Assembly (NCBI GenBank): GCA_029570375.1
Contig: JAKPXB010000003.1
Span: forward strand, 1 to 50,544
Reading direction: 5' to 3'
Length of the DNA: 50,544 nucleotides
Origin: Bacillota bacterium
GTDB taxonomy: Bacteria > Bacillota > Clostridia > Saccharofermentanales > DTU023
This document shows, one piece after another, positions 26,489 to 34,999 of this stretch (position 1 is its first letter; each line of letters begins with the position of its first letter). The position numbers and the translations under genes were made by a program. The notes beneath the pieces are model-generated. The model was not told the DNA's origin, ran no database searches, and saw only the letters and a list, made by a program, of their open reading frames with translations.

Positions 26489-28165
26489 TCACACCTCATC
26501 CCTTTCAAGTTTATAGAGAAGCCCCGGTCTGATCTGCGCTTTGACGCGTATGTTCTTTTCCATTCCGCCCCCATACCCCTGAACCATGTTGAAGCAGCTC
26601 GATTCGACTATTTCCGGTTCTGTCTGCGCTTCCGTGAGACCGAGAGAAGCGCCGGCCTTTCGCACTTCCGACAGGGCAAACTGTTCCGCCCTTTTCTGTG
26701 TATATTGCCGGTCAATCGGCTGATAAATGCCGAGTTCAGGAATGGATACGGTCTTACGCTCCGTATCGGCAATCATATGGACTTCAACCGTCGGTTTCGC
26801 CAGCGCGGCGCCGATCGCGTTCGCAATTGCATGGTGCGCGGGGCAGAAAACAGGCATGCTGAGCGCTTTTTCGAGATAGCCGGCCAGCGCCTTCGCGGGG
26901 CCGCCGATCACTTCGACGGCCCGCGGCCTGATCATCCGGTCCCGCAGCAGCTCCTCGATCGTATAAACAGGACTCGCGTTCAATCTTTGCAGGATGCGGT
27001 CGATCTCCTCGCGGATCCGCCCGCACATACGCGTGACAATCAAATCCGCTAATTGTCCGGCGGACAAATCATTCTCAGAGGCCAAGGCTTCCAGTGCGCG
27101 GCGGCTCTTCCCGGGGTACTTCCCCTCCATTTTATTCAGATACACCAGGGCGTCTGTCGGCGTTACAGCGTCTCCTCCGAAGGCGACTGCGAACCCCAGG
27201 CGCCGCGGTCCGATCTGCAGTTTACCGTTATCAAAGAATACCCGGCTGTCGCCGCCGATGCCGACAGACTGACTGAAGATCGCTCTCACGAGCGTTTTGC
27301 GCCCATCGATTTCGATCCCGAGCGGTTCAAAAACGGGGACACCGTCGACCAGGAAAAACAGATCGGTAGTCGTACCTCCGATATCGAGCAGCACGCGGTC
27401 GGACCGGTCCGCCTCAGAGAGAGCGTGCATCCCCATGAAGCTGGCCGCCGGACCGGAGAGTATCGTCTCCACCGGCTTGCGCAGGGCGCTGGTGAAATCA
27501 ATGGTGCCGCCATCCGCCTTTAACACGAAGACCGGCGCGCGGATTCCCTCCCGTTCAAGCGCCTCGCGCATATGACCGGCAAACAGCCGGAATGTCCGGC
27601 TCACCGCCGCGTTCAGGTAGGCTGTCTGAACCCTCCGTGGGAAATTCAGTTTTCCCGACAGCGTGTGCCCCATCGTAATGTCATCATAGGAATCTTCAAA
27701 ATAATCCCGGATACGCTGCTCGAATACAGGATTTCTCGTCGAGAATTTGCAGACCACCGACAGCGCCCCGGCTTGGCTCGCGAGCAGCCTGCCGCGCGCG
27801 CGCCGGAGCTCCTCCATGTCCAGATCGCGCACAACCTTGCCGCGGTGATCGACGCTTCCCGAGAGATACACAACAGTATCGCCCATTCGCTCAAAAGGCC
27901 ATTTCAAACCGGGTCCTGTCTGCAGAACGAGACCGACTTCGGAAACCTGCCCTTCGACGATGGCATTTGTGCAGATCGTCGTACTCAGATGAATACGCGT
28001 GATATCGCGCCTTCCTGTTTGATAAATCAATTCTTCCAGACACTGCCAGATGCTCAGGAAATAATCATCGCGGTTTACCTGATGTTTGACTGAGGCAAGC
28101 AGAACACCTTTTTCGATCGCGGCACCGTCAATATGCGTACCGCCCATATCAATGCCGAGAATCAC
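26489..28165 (-). CDS. hydantoinase/oxoprolinase-family ATPase (HyuA-like)
   Basis: The start codon is GTG at 28165, with GGGAGG 5 bases upstream. The 558-residue protein has the hydantoinaseA/oxoprolinase layout. Its N-terminal actin-fold phosphate loop is GIDMGGTHIDGA, the STTICTNAIVEGQ region follows, and the second phosphate loop is LLDIGGTTTDLF. A third conserved motif, GVPVFEPLGIEIDG, is typical of the family. Members open cyclic amides using ATP, or act as acetone/acetophenone carboxylase subunits. No HyuB-type partner is present. Coupling to a deacetylase suggests a shared amide substrate pathway, which is inference. It diverges from the gene at 28398. Confidence 0.85.
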   Translation of the reverse strand: MILGIDMGGTHIDGAAIEKGVLLASVKHQVNRDDYFLSIWQCLEELIYQTGRRDITRIHLSTTICTNAIVEGQVSEVGLVLQTGPGLKWPFERMGDTVVYLSGSVDHRGKVVRDLDMEELRRARGRLLASQAGALSVVCKFSTRNPVFEQRIRDYFEDSYDDITMGHTLSGKLNFPRRVQTAYLNAAVSRTFRLFAGHMREALEREGIRAPVFVLKADGGTIDFTSALRKPVETILSGPAASFMGMHALSEADRSDRVLLDIGGTTTDLFFLVDGVPVFEPLGIEIDGRKTLVRAIFSQSVGIGGDSRVFFDNGKLQIGPRRLGFAVAFGGDAVTPTDALVYLNKMEGKYPGKSRRALEALASENDLSAGQLADLIVTRMCGRIREEIDRILQRLNASPVYTIEELLRDRMIRPRAVEVIGGPAKALAGYLEKALSMPVFCPAHHAIANAIGAALAKPTVEVHMIADTERKTVSIPELGIYQPIDRQYTQKRAEQFALSEVRKAGASLGLTEAQTEPEIVESSCFNMVQGYGGGMEKNIRVKAQIRPGLLYKLERDEV

Positions 28166-28397
28166 ATGAACCTCCCGCCGGCTCTGCCGGCCGCCGCAAA
28201 CGCGCGCCCTCGTTCATGACGACGTCACCCTTATCAACACCTTATCACTTCCGCGTTGATTTGACATGCGGCCGTAAAGCCGATAGATTGAATTCCGGGC
28301 AGGCTCTCTGTTCGTGGATACATAATCCTTGAGGGAGCCGGAGTATATCCACAGACACAGCGGTTTTGAACCTTCTTCATCAAAAGGAATACAAATA

Positions 28398-29180
28398 ATG
28401 AGGACTGCTTACACTGTTTTATTTACTCTCACCGGATGGCCGCTCGTGCTCGTCATCACAGGCTCCGCCCTCCTGCTGAGCGTCATCGTGATTCGTTCTC
28501 TCATGGACAGATTCAGGCAATCGACGTTAGGCGCTTTGATTGCGGCATTGAGACGGGTGATCCGTTCCGGCGAAATAGACCGCTGGATTGATGAACCCCG
28601 CAGTGTCAGCGGATTGGATTCTATCCTGATCCCGCGGATTGCCCGCGATTTTCCTACTCTCAACATCGATGAAATGAAAAATGTCGCAAAACGCCTGCTG
28701 CGCGCGACCCTGGAGTCTCTCGAAAGCGGGAAAATCAAGGACCTTGTCAACGCGAGTGAGACGTATCGATCAAAGCTCCGGCAGATGATCAGCGACAGGG
28801 AGGAGCGCGAAATTGAGACTACCTACGAAAATGTCATCGTGCACAGAGTTGTGATCAGCGATTATAAGAAAAGCGCGGGGAGCTGCCGGATCAGTTTTCA
28901 GATACCCTTCCGCGCCGCTTACAAAGAGATCAACCGGGAAGGAGCGGTCATCGCCGGAACGGATGAACACGACTCGCAGCTCCGCTGTACGATGACTATG
29001 GTGTATGTACAGGATATCGATCAGCTGCCGTCAGGGGAACAGACAGCGGTGACGACAAACTGTCCGAATTGCGGCGCGCCGCTCACCGAACTCGGCTCTT
29101 CCTCGTGCCGGTACTGTGGCTCTCCGGTTGAACCGATTCACATCCGTGTCTGGCAGTTCGATGACTTTCTTCAGGACTAG
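28398..29180 (+). CDS. membrane-anchored Tim44-like protein with C-terminal zinc ribbon
   Basis: I start at the ATG at 28398 (MRTAYTVLFTL), preceded by AAAAGGA. The 260-residue protein has one N-terminal helix (about residues 8-28), an amphipathic region, and an alpha/beta domain resembling Tim44/MBA1-like domains (about 55-210): LGALIAALRRVIRSGEIDRW, ENVIVHRVVISDYKK, LRCTMTMVYVQDID. A Cys4 zinc ribbon, CPNCGAPL...CRYCGSPVEP, follows at about 221-240. Similar proteins occur in Bacillota without a proven function. The stop is 3 bases from the end of the convergent aminopeptidase gene. Confidence 0.65.
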   Translation: MRTAYTVLFTLTGWPLVLVITGSALLLSVIVIRSLMDRFRQSTLGALIAALRRVIRSGEIDRWIDEPRSVSGLDSILIPRIARDFPTLNIDEMKNVAKRLLRATLESLESGKIKDLVNASETYRSKLRQMISDREEREIETTYENVIVHRVVISDYKKSAGSCRISFQIPFRAAYKEINREGAVIAGTDEHDSQLRCTMTMVYVQDIDQLPSGEQTAVTTNCPNCGAPLTELGSSSCRYCGSPVEPIHIRVWQFDDFLQD

Positions 29181-29183
29181 CGT

Positions 29184-30413
29184 CTAATCCATCGCCCATT
29201 CGCCGTTTATCATGACAGGGACTTCTGTTCCGTCTTTCCTGTGGCCGATCACATTGAGCTCCGGACCGCCGACCATAAAATCGATATGGATCATCGAATC
29301 GTTCGCTCCGAGTGCTTTGCGCTCATCTTCCGTCATGGACGTCCCCTCCCGCAGCGCTTCCGCGTAAGATTTGCCGAGGGCGAAGTGGCACGACGCGTTC
29401 TCGTCGTACAGCGTGCTGTTGAACAAAAGACCCGATTGCGATATCGGAGACGAATGCGGGACGAGCGCCACTTCCCCCAAGCGCCCGGCGCCTTCATCCA
29501 TACTTAAAAGTGTTCTGATCACATCCTCATTTTTCCCCGCTTCAAAGTGAATCACACGGCCCTGCGCGAATGTAAAGCTGAAATCTTCGACAATCTTTCC
29601 CATCACGACGAGAGGCTTGGTCGCCTTGATAAAACCGGACACTTTGCTCGCATGCGGTGTTGTGAAAAGCTCCTCTGTCGGAATATTCGCCATATAGGAC
29701 ACACCGTCAGGCGTCACTGAGGAGCCGCCTATCCATTTGTGATGATCCGCAAGACAGACATGAAAATCAGCGTCCGGCGCGGTGTACTGCAGACGGTCAA
29801 AATCCTGTCCGTCGAGCCATCGCTCACGCGCTTTCAGCTTCGCATCGTGTTCCGCCCACGCGGCCGCGGGGTCATCGCAGTCGATACGGCAGATATGAAA
29901 AATCTGCTCCCACAGCGCGTCAATGGCTTCGCTCTCCGTCAGATGCGGAAACACTTTCTTCGCCCACAGGGCTGAGGGCAAGCCGGCGACAACCCATTTG
30001 ATATCGCCTGCATCCATATATTTGAAGACTGGTTCCAGCGCCGTGTTCGAGGCTTTTTGCGAACGTTGGATCCGATCCTGGCTGATATGGCTGAAAAGGT
30101 CAAGAGAAGGCGCGCGCAGAGCGATACGATGGTATTTATGCTTCATCATGCTCTCCAGATAATCCGCTTCAAAATCGGGGAAAACGTCGAAGACGTCATC
30201 GCGGCCCTCCTCATACCGGGCGAGCGCCATCTGCTCGTCTTTGATCACGGTAATGACATCTTTCGCGCCCCGCCGCCAGCATTCGCGCACGACAGCCCGT
30301 GAGAGTTCGAGCGATTCCGTACCGGCGTTTATATAAACATGATCTCCTTCCTGCACATTGACACCGATAGCAACGATGACTTCCGCGTATTTTTTTATCA
30401 ACGATTGATCCAT
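29184..30413 (-). CDS. M29-family metallo-aminopeptidase (AmpS/PepS type)
   Basis: The 409-residue cytoplasmic exopeptidase matches the thermophilic-aminopeptidase (M29) family in length and order. Candidate metal ligands appear in the conserved segments: Glu in ANIPTEELFTTP, Glu in GRLGEVALVPHS, His in NASCHFALGKSY, and Asp in MIHIDFMVGGPEL. The N-terminal Rossmann-like half (KYAEVIVAIGVNVQEGD) is also typical. It would release N-terminal residues from short peptides, consistent with the peptide importer elsewhere in the window. It is separated by 110 bases from the upstream Gate-domain gene on the same strand. Confidence 0.9.
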   Translation of the reverse strand: MDQSLIKKYAEVIVAIGVNVQEGDHVYINAGTESLELSRAVVRECWRRGAKDVITVIKDEQMALARYEEGRDDVFDVFPDFEADYLESMMKHKYHRIALRAPSLDLFSHISQDRIQRSQKASNTALEPVFKYMDAGDIKWVVAGLPSALWAKKVFPHLTESEAIDALWEQIFHICRIDCDDPAAAWAEHDAKLKARERWLDGQDFDRLQYTAPDADFHVCLADHHKWIGGSSVTPDGVSYMANIPTEELFTTPHASKVSGFIKATKPLVVMGKIVEDFSFTFAQGRVIHFEAGKNEDVIRTLLSMDEGAGRLGEVALVPHSSPISQSGLLFNSTLYDENASCHFALGKSYAEALREGTSMTEDERKALGANDSMIHIDFMVGGPELNVIGHRKDGTEVPVMINGEWAMD

Positions 30414-30523
30414 ATGATCACCTTCCTTCTTTCTTTTACAGTTCCGGCCAATTCGACGGAACGACCTATTGTGCCGTCAGGCCGCACGGTTGTTCAAACG
30501 GTCCATTCCCATTTAAGGAAAGA

Positions 30524-31678
30524 CTAAAAGATAAGGATAAGCAGACGGAAAAGCCAGTTGGCGGCGATTCCCGCTGTAAGGCCGCCGACGGTATGACTGG
30601 CAATCGCCGCGCCGGATAGCTCACGATGTTCCAGCGCGTCCATCATCGCGACATGCGTACTGAGATAGCCCGACCAGCACATGCACATCGCGGTAAATAC
30701 GGCAAAATCATTCGCCGCCACTTTCCCGCTTTGATACAGGCCAGGCAACAATCCCAGGGCCGCCCCGGCCGATCCCAGTGACGTCAGCGGAACAGATAAG
30801 GCGTCGGGGGAGGTGAACCCGAACACGGGAACCAGCATAAAGTTCAGCTTCTCACCGATCCAGGGAAGCAGCCCCACACCGGGATGGGGATCGCCCGGCC
30901 CGTTGGTCAGCAAAATCACAAGGGTACAGATCACGAGCACACCGGGGATAATCGACAGCCCGACCTTTACACCGGAAGCGCCTCCCTCCATCAGCGCGTC
31001 CATCAAACGGCGCGGCACACTGCCGACACGCGTCTCGCGGTAATCGATCAGGGATACATCCGGTGTCTCTTCCCGCGTCACATCGCTCTCCGCCGCTGTG
31101 CCGAATATTTTTCTCATACGCCGGATCATCAGGCGCGTGCTTACAATGCTTCCCAGAACGCCTCCGAGCACACCCGCCGCCACCGCAAGCCCGACCGGGT
31201 CACCCGGGCGGGCGTCGATACTCAGAATAAAAACAATCACGATCAGCCCCATCCCGAAAGATGTCCCGAGATTCGTCAGGGCGGGGAGCTGGTACTTCTT
31301 GAAATAGGAACAATACCGTTTATCGTCGCAGAGCGTCAGAATCGCCGGATTGTCTGAGAGAAATGTCGTGACAATACCGACGGCGGCAGCGCCGGGGAGA
31401 CGGTAAACAGGCCACATCAGAGGAGACAACAGCCGGTTGATCAGAGCGACTATACCAAATTCCGTCAGCACACCCGCCAGAGCGCCCGCGAGCACCGCGA
31501 CCGCCATAATATAAAAGACCGTGTTCATCAACAGATCGTACGCGATGGAAAACATCGACCGTATGAGGGCAATGCCGCTCATCCTGGCGCCGAGAAGAAC
31601 GAAAATGAGCACTAATACCGCCAGCGCGATAATATTCTCAGGACCGACCGCTTTCTTGTAACGATACTTATCCTTCAC
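30524..31678 (-). CDS. nucleoside-recognition (Gate) domain membrane protein
   Basis: The 384-residue integral membrane protein has about nine to ten helices and two Gate-like halves: FYIMAVAVLAGALAGVLTEFG with DNPAILTLCDDKRYCSYFKKYQLPAL in the first, and SGVKVGLSIIPGVLVICTLVILL with PLTSLGSAGAALGLLPG in the second. This resembles the YjiH/SpmA-type nucleoside-recognition family. No transported molecule has been shown for this group. The start codon is GTG at 31678; GGAGGGG lies about 14 bases upstream, so the exact start is uncertain. It shares the strand with the aminopeptidase gene and may be co-transcribed. Confidence 0.78.
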   Translation of the reverse strand: MKDKYRYKKAVGPENIIALAVLVLIFVLLGARMSGIALIRSMFSIAYDLLMNTVFYIMAVAVLAGALAGVLTEFGIVALINRLLSPLMWPVYRLPGAAAVGIVTTFLSDNPAILTLCDDKRYCSYFKKYQLPALTNLGTSFGMGLIVIVFILSIDARPGDPVGLAVAAGVLGGVLGSIVSTRLMIRRMRKIFGTAAESDVTREETPDVSLIDYRETRVGSVPRRLMDALMEGGASGVKVGLSIIPGVLVICTLVILLTNGPGDPHPGVGLLPWIGEKLNFMLVPVFGFTSPDALSVPLTSLGSAGAALGLLPGLYQSGKVAANDFAVFTAMCMCWSGYLSTHVAMMDALEHRELSGAAIASHTVGGLTAGIAANWLFRLLILIF

Positions 31679-31910
31679 CCCAAGATACCGTCCCCTCCTA
31701 ATTGGCTGCCCGACACACGGGCTGCTTCACAAATATCAATATACCGATTCGCCGGTTATTGTCAATTCCATCGCGTGAACTTGCGGGGATGCTATTTGTT
31801 TTCGCGCTTTTCCGCCTGTTATATTTAATTGATCCATTGTTTATCAAAGAGTATCATTTATAAGAAGACAATTATCTATATTACTGTTTACACCAGCACG
31901 GAGGCCGCGC

Positions 31911-32723
31911 ATGAAATACGTTCTTCTCACAGGATCCACAGGCGGGTTGGGGACTCCATGCGTCGAGCGCTTATCGAAGAATGGCTGGACGGTTTTCGCT
32001 GTTGGAACGAACCGTGACAAGCTTAAAAAACTGGGCGAGCTCCCCGGTGTTATCCCGATTGGCGCAGACATCACAGACACAGACAGCATGTACGCCGCAC
32101 GGAGGGCTGTCATGGAACATACCGATCGCCTGGACGCCGTTGTCAATCTGGCGGGCGTTTCCTTTTTCCATTCTCTTGTCGAGAACGATCCGCTACCCTG
32201 CGTGGAGCGGGCGCTCGCAGTCAATGTTCTGGGGACGGCCAGGACGAACGCCGTTTTCTTTGAATTAATTGAACGCGGGCACGGCAGGATCATCAATTGT
32301 TCTTCTTCAGCCGGCTGGATGACCGCGCAGCCCTTCGCGGGCGCGTATATCATGTCAAAACGGGCGGTCGAAGGATACAACGACAGCCTGAGACGCGAAC
32401 TCGCTATTCTCGGCATACCCGTTATCAAATTACAGCCGGGATCCTTCAGAACGTCCATCACAGGCGATGTTGAACATGGTTATGATGAGACGCTGAAACA
32501 AACGAAACGCTACCGCGCGGTCCTAACGAAACTGAAACCGTTGATGGACAAGACATTGCGCAAATCCGAACACCCCGATGTCTTCGCCGATACAGTAATC
32601 AAGGCGCTTGAAACAAAACATCCAAAGATACAATACCGTAAAAACAGCAGCTTTCTTCTTCGATTGTTAGACCTGCTCCCCGAGACGTGGATTGACCGCA
32701 TTTACCGCATCGCGTCCCGCTGA
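31911..32723 (+). CDS. second SDR-family oxidoreductase
   Basis: The 270-residue short-chain dehydrogenase/reductase has the cofactor motif TGSTGGLG at residues 7-14, Asp in GADITD for adenine contacts, VVNLAG, the catalytic Ser in IINCSSSAGW and the YIMSK motif near residue 148. It differs from the SDR at 3575 and shares only family motifs with it. After the core, residues 185-250 form a helical segment (DETLKQTKRYRAVLTKLKPLMD) seen in retinol- or lipid-dehydrogenase-like SDRs. RBS ACGGAGG is close to the ATG. It is a single gene between divergent and downstream units. Substrate unknown. Confidence 0.88.
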   Translation: MKYVLLTGSTGGLGTPCVERLSKNGWTVFAVGTNRDKLKKLGELPGVIPIGADITDTDSMYAARRAVMEHTDRLDAVVNLAGVSFFHSLVENDPLPCVERALAVNVLGTARTNAVFFELIERGHGRIINCSSSAGWMTAQPFAGAYIMSKRAVEGYNDSLRRELAILGIPVIKLQPGSFRTSITGDVEHGYDETLKQTKRYRAVLTKLKPLMDKTLRKSEHPDVFADTVIKALETKHPKIQYRKNSSFLLRLLDLLPETWIDRIYRIASR

Positions 32724-32824
32724 CAGGGCTGTTTCACTTCTGTTTTGTATAATTAGTAAATGCGAACAATCGAATTCTACTCATAAAACAGCAAATCTCC
32801 TATAAATACTGTGCGTTTTACAAA

Positions 32825-32854
32825 TTGACAGATACAATCGATCTGCCATATCTT
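32825..32854 (+). promoter_or_regulatory. predicted promoter of the Liv-type operon
   Basis: TTGACA and TATCTT are separated by 18 bases, about 80 bases before the binding-protein start. An inverted repeat follows directly downstream at 32864-32894. Confidence 0.45.
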
Positions 32855-32863
32855 GTATTTTAT

Positions 32864-32894
32864 ATTATCTAATATGTATATTCATTTAGATAAT
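32864..32894. promoter_or_regulatory. operator-like inverted repeat before the Liv-type operon
   Basis: ATTATCTAA and TTAGATAAT are perfect 9-base inverted arms separated by 13 bases. They lie just downstream of the predicted -10 box, where a repressor dimer could bind. No regulator gene is adjacent. Confidence 0.4.
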
Positions 32895-32932
32895 AGAGCA
32901 AGTGCAATTTTTCTGGAAGAGGTAAGTGGAAA

Positions 32933-34135
32933 ATGAAACGAAAGGGTTTAACAATTCTGGCGGCTATGCTGGTCGTGCTGATGGCTTTCACGGCTTTCGG
33001 CTGCCGAAGAAAGAGTGACGATCCAAAAGGAGGCAACGGAGACAAAATCATCATCGGCGGAGCGATGTCCATGACCGGCATCCAGGCGCCGCTTGATTCG
33101 CCCGCTATGGAGGGTATTGAAGTCGCCATTGCAGAACTCAATGAAAAAGGCGGAATCGACGGCAAACTGCTGGAATTCCGCAACATGGACTCGAAGTCGG
33201 ATTCAGCCACGGCATCTGAAGTGGCGAAACAGCTGGTGGACCAGGGTGCCGTCGCCATTATCACATCGTCCGACTACGACTTCGGAGGCCCTGCCGCGCG
33301 CGCCGCACAGGAAGCAGGTATCGTCGGTATCAGCTCAAACGCTTCCTCACCGCTGTTCGGCAGCACCATGCTGGGCGATCTGCAGTTTACTCTTTCCATG
33401 TGGAACACCACCATGGGAGCTGTTATTGCCGAAAAAGCGTATGTGGAAGACGGTTTGCATTCGGCGTATGTGATTACGGATGACTTTATCGACTACACAA
33501 AGAGCTTATCGCGGTACTTTGTCGAGTGTTTCACGAAGCTGGGCGGTAAAGTCCTGAGAGAAGATATCTTCAGCCAGGGCAAAGTAGATACAGCGGCTCT
33601 GATCGCTCACTACAAAGCGCTTCCGGAAAAACCTGATTTCATTTACATCAGCTCCTATATGCCTGACCTCGGTACCATCATCAAGGAAATGCGCACCGCG
33701 GGCATTGATTCTCCCGTATACGGCGGCGACGCGTACGACGATCCGGCTCTGTTTGAGCTTCTCGGCCCTGAGTTCGGCAACGATATCATCTGGGACTCTC
33801 ACACATTCAGCAGCAAAGAAGCTGTCCCGAAATTCGAAGAATACAACGCGGCGTACAAGAAAATGTTCAACCGTGAAGTGGACGCCCCCTGGTCAATGTC
33901 GGGGTATGATGTCATGATGGTTCTCGCGGAAGCGATCAAAGCGGTCGGGACAGACGGCGCCAAAATGGCTAAATACATGGAGGACCATACCTTTGAACTG
34001 CTGACCGGGACACTTGACTGGTCGGACGCCGCATCCGGTCACGAACCCAATAAGGCGGCCGCGGTGATTAAACTCGTCAAGGGGAAACCCGAATTCATCA
34101 AATGGGCCATCCCCGACTACCTGCCTGCGCCGTAG
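32933..34135 (+). CDS. Liv-type (type I) ABC substrate-binding lipoprotein
   Basis: The 400-residue protein has a lipoprotein signal ending FTAFGC (Cys near residue 24) and the two-lobe fold of leucine/amide/urea-binding proteins (Peripla_BP_6). Family landmarks in the usual order are IIIGGAMSMTG, AMEGIEVAIAELNEKGGIDGK, ASEVAKQLVDQGAVAII, the YVITDDFIDYTKSL region and FIYISSYMPDLGTIIKEMR. It therefore has ordinary domain order, unlike PstS and OppA here. Ligand cannot be read directly; the downstream amidase suggests an amide or urea-like compound rather than leucine. RBS AAGAGG is about 10 bases upstream. A hairpin (34213-34248) follows before the ATPase genes. Confidence 0.88.
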   Translation: MKRKGLTILAAMLVVLMAFTAFGCRRKSDDPKGGNGDKIIIGGAMSMTGIQAPLDSPAMEGIEVAIAELNEKGGIDGKLLEFRNMDSKSDSATASEVAKQLVDQGAVAIITSSDYDFGGPAARAAQEAGIVGISSNASSPLFGSTMLGDLQFTLSMWNTTMGAVIAEKAYVEDGLHSAYVITDDFIDYTKSLSRYFVECFTKLGGKVLREDIFSQGKVDTAALIAHYKALPEKPDFIYISSYMPDLGTIIKEMRTAGIDSPVYGGDAYDDPALFELLGPEFGNDIIWDSHTFSSKEAVPKFEEYNAAYKKMFNREVDAPWSMSGYDVMMVLAEAIKAVGTDGAKMAKYMEDHTFELLTGTLDWSDAASGHEPNKAAAVIKLVKGKPEFIKWAIPDYLPAP

Positions 34136-34212
34136 TTAACAACCAGCGATTGTGCGCCTTAATTATTTTTTTTCCAGGGTGCGCTCCCAATCTTATTGGC
34201 TCATAGAAACTT

Positions 34213-34248
34213 TCGGCAAGTGTGTTCCGTTCACGGACACACTTGCCG
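34213..34248 (+). other. strong hairpin between binding protein and ATPase genes
   Basis: CGGCAAGTGTGTTCCG pairs with CGGACACACTTGCCG with a single bulged T and a 5-base loop. No U tract follows (GTATTTGG), so it is more likely an mRNA-stabilising or attenuating structure than a plain terminator. It could raise binding-protein output over the permease. Confidence 0.55.
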
Positions 34249-34267
34249 GTATTTGGAGTGTGAAGCA

Positions 34268-34999
34268 ATGAATAAAAAATCCTTCTTCAATGTAGAGGGA
34301 CTCAACAAGTCATTCGCCGGACTAAAGGCCGTCAACGACGTGAGTATGCACATCGAAACGGGTGAAATACTGGGACTGATCGGCCCGAATGGTTCGGGCA
34401 AAACGACTGCTATCAATATCATGACCGGCATGATAAAAAGAGACAGCGGAAAGATTACCATCGACGAGCACAATATCGGAGATATGCCCGCCTATCTCGT
34501 TCCTGTGTACGGTCTGGTTCGAACATACCAGACAATTCGTCTGTTTAAGAGCATGACTTGCCTCGAAAATGCGATGATGGGTGCGATCGGCGTCGGGATC
34601 GGGCGCCGTGCGGCTTCTGAGATCGCGGGAGAACTGCTGGAGGAAGTCGGCCTGGGGGAAAGCATCGGCCTCCCTGCGGAAAGGCTGACTTTCCGCGATC
34701 AGCGGCTTCTCGAAATAGCGCGCGCCCTGGCGGCCAGCCCGAAATTCCTGTTGCTTGACGAACCGGCGGCAGGGCTCAACGAAGAGGAGACAGATATGCT
34801 GCTGTCTCTTCTTAAAACGCTTCCGGGAAGCAGAAATATCGGTATTCTCATCGTCGACCACGATATGCGGCTCATCATGAATCTCTGCAACCGCCTGCAA
34901 GTCCTCAACTATGGGCGCACCATCGCGGAAGGTCTGCCGAAAGACGTTCAGAAAAACCCCGAAGTCGTCAATGCTTATTTAGGAAGTACCGCATCATGA
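34268..34999 (+). CDS. livG: Liv-type ABC transporter ATPase (LivG-like)
   Basis: The start is the ATG at 34268 (MNKKSFFNVEGLNKSF) with GGAGTG 7 bases upstream; the open frame before it is not coding. The 243-residue ATPase has Walker A GPNGSGKTT, the LivG-type YGLVRTYQTIRLFKSMTCLEN Q-loop region, Walker B FLLLDEPAAGLN and switch IVDHDM. The signature is RLTFRDQRLLEIARAL: the usual LSxGQ has become LTFRDQ, a weakened C-loop. The C-terminal NPEVVNAYLG motif is typical. The stop overlaps the next gene by 4 bases. Confidence 0.92.
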   Translation: MNKKSFFNVEGLNKSFAGLKAVNDVSMHIETGEILGLIGPNGSGKTTAINIMTGMIKRDSGKITIDEHNIGDMPAYLVPVYGLVRTYQTIRLFKSMTCLENAMMGAIGVGIGRRAASEIAGELLEEVGLGESIGLPAERLTFRDQRLLEIARALAASPKFLLLDEPAAGLNEEETDMLLSLLKTLPGSRNIGILIVDHDMRLIMNLCNRLQVLNYGRTIAEGLPKDVQKNPEVVNAYLGSTAS

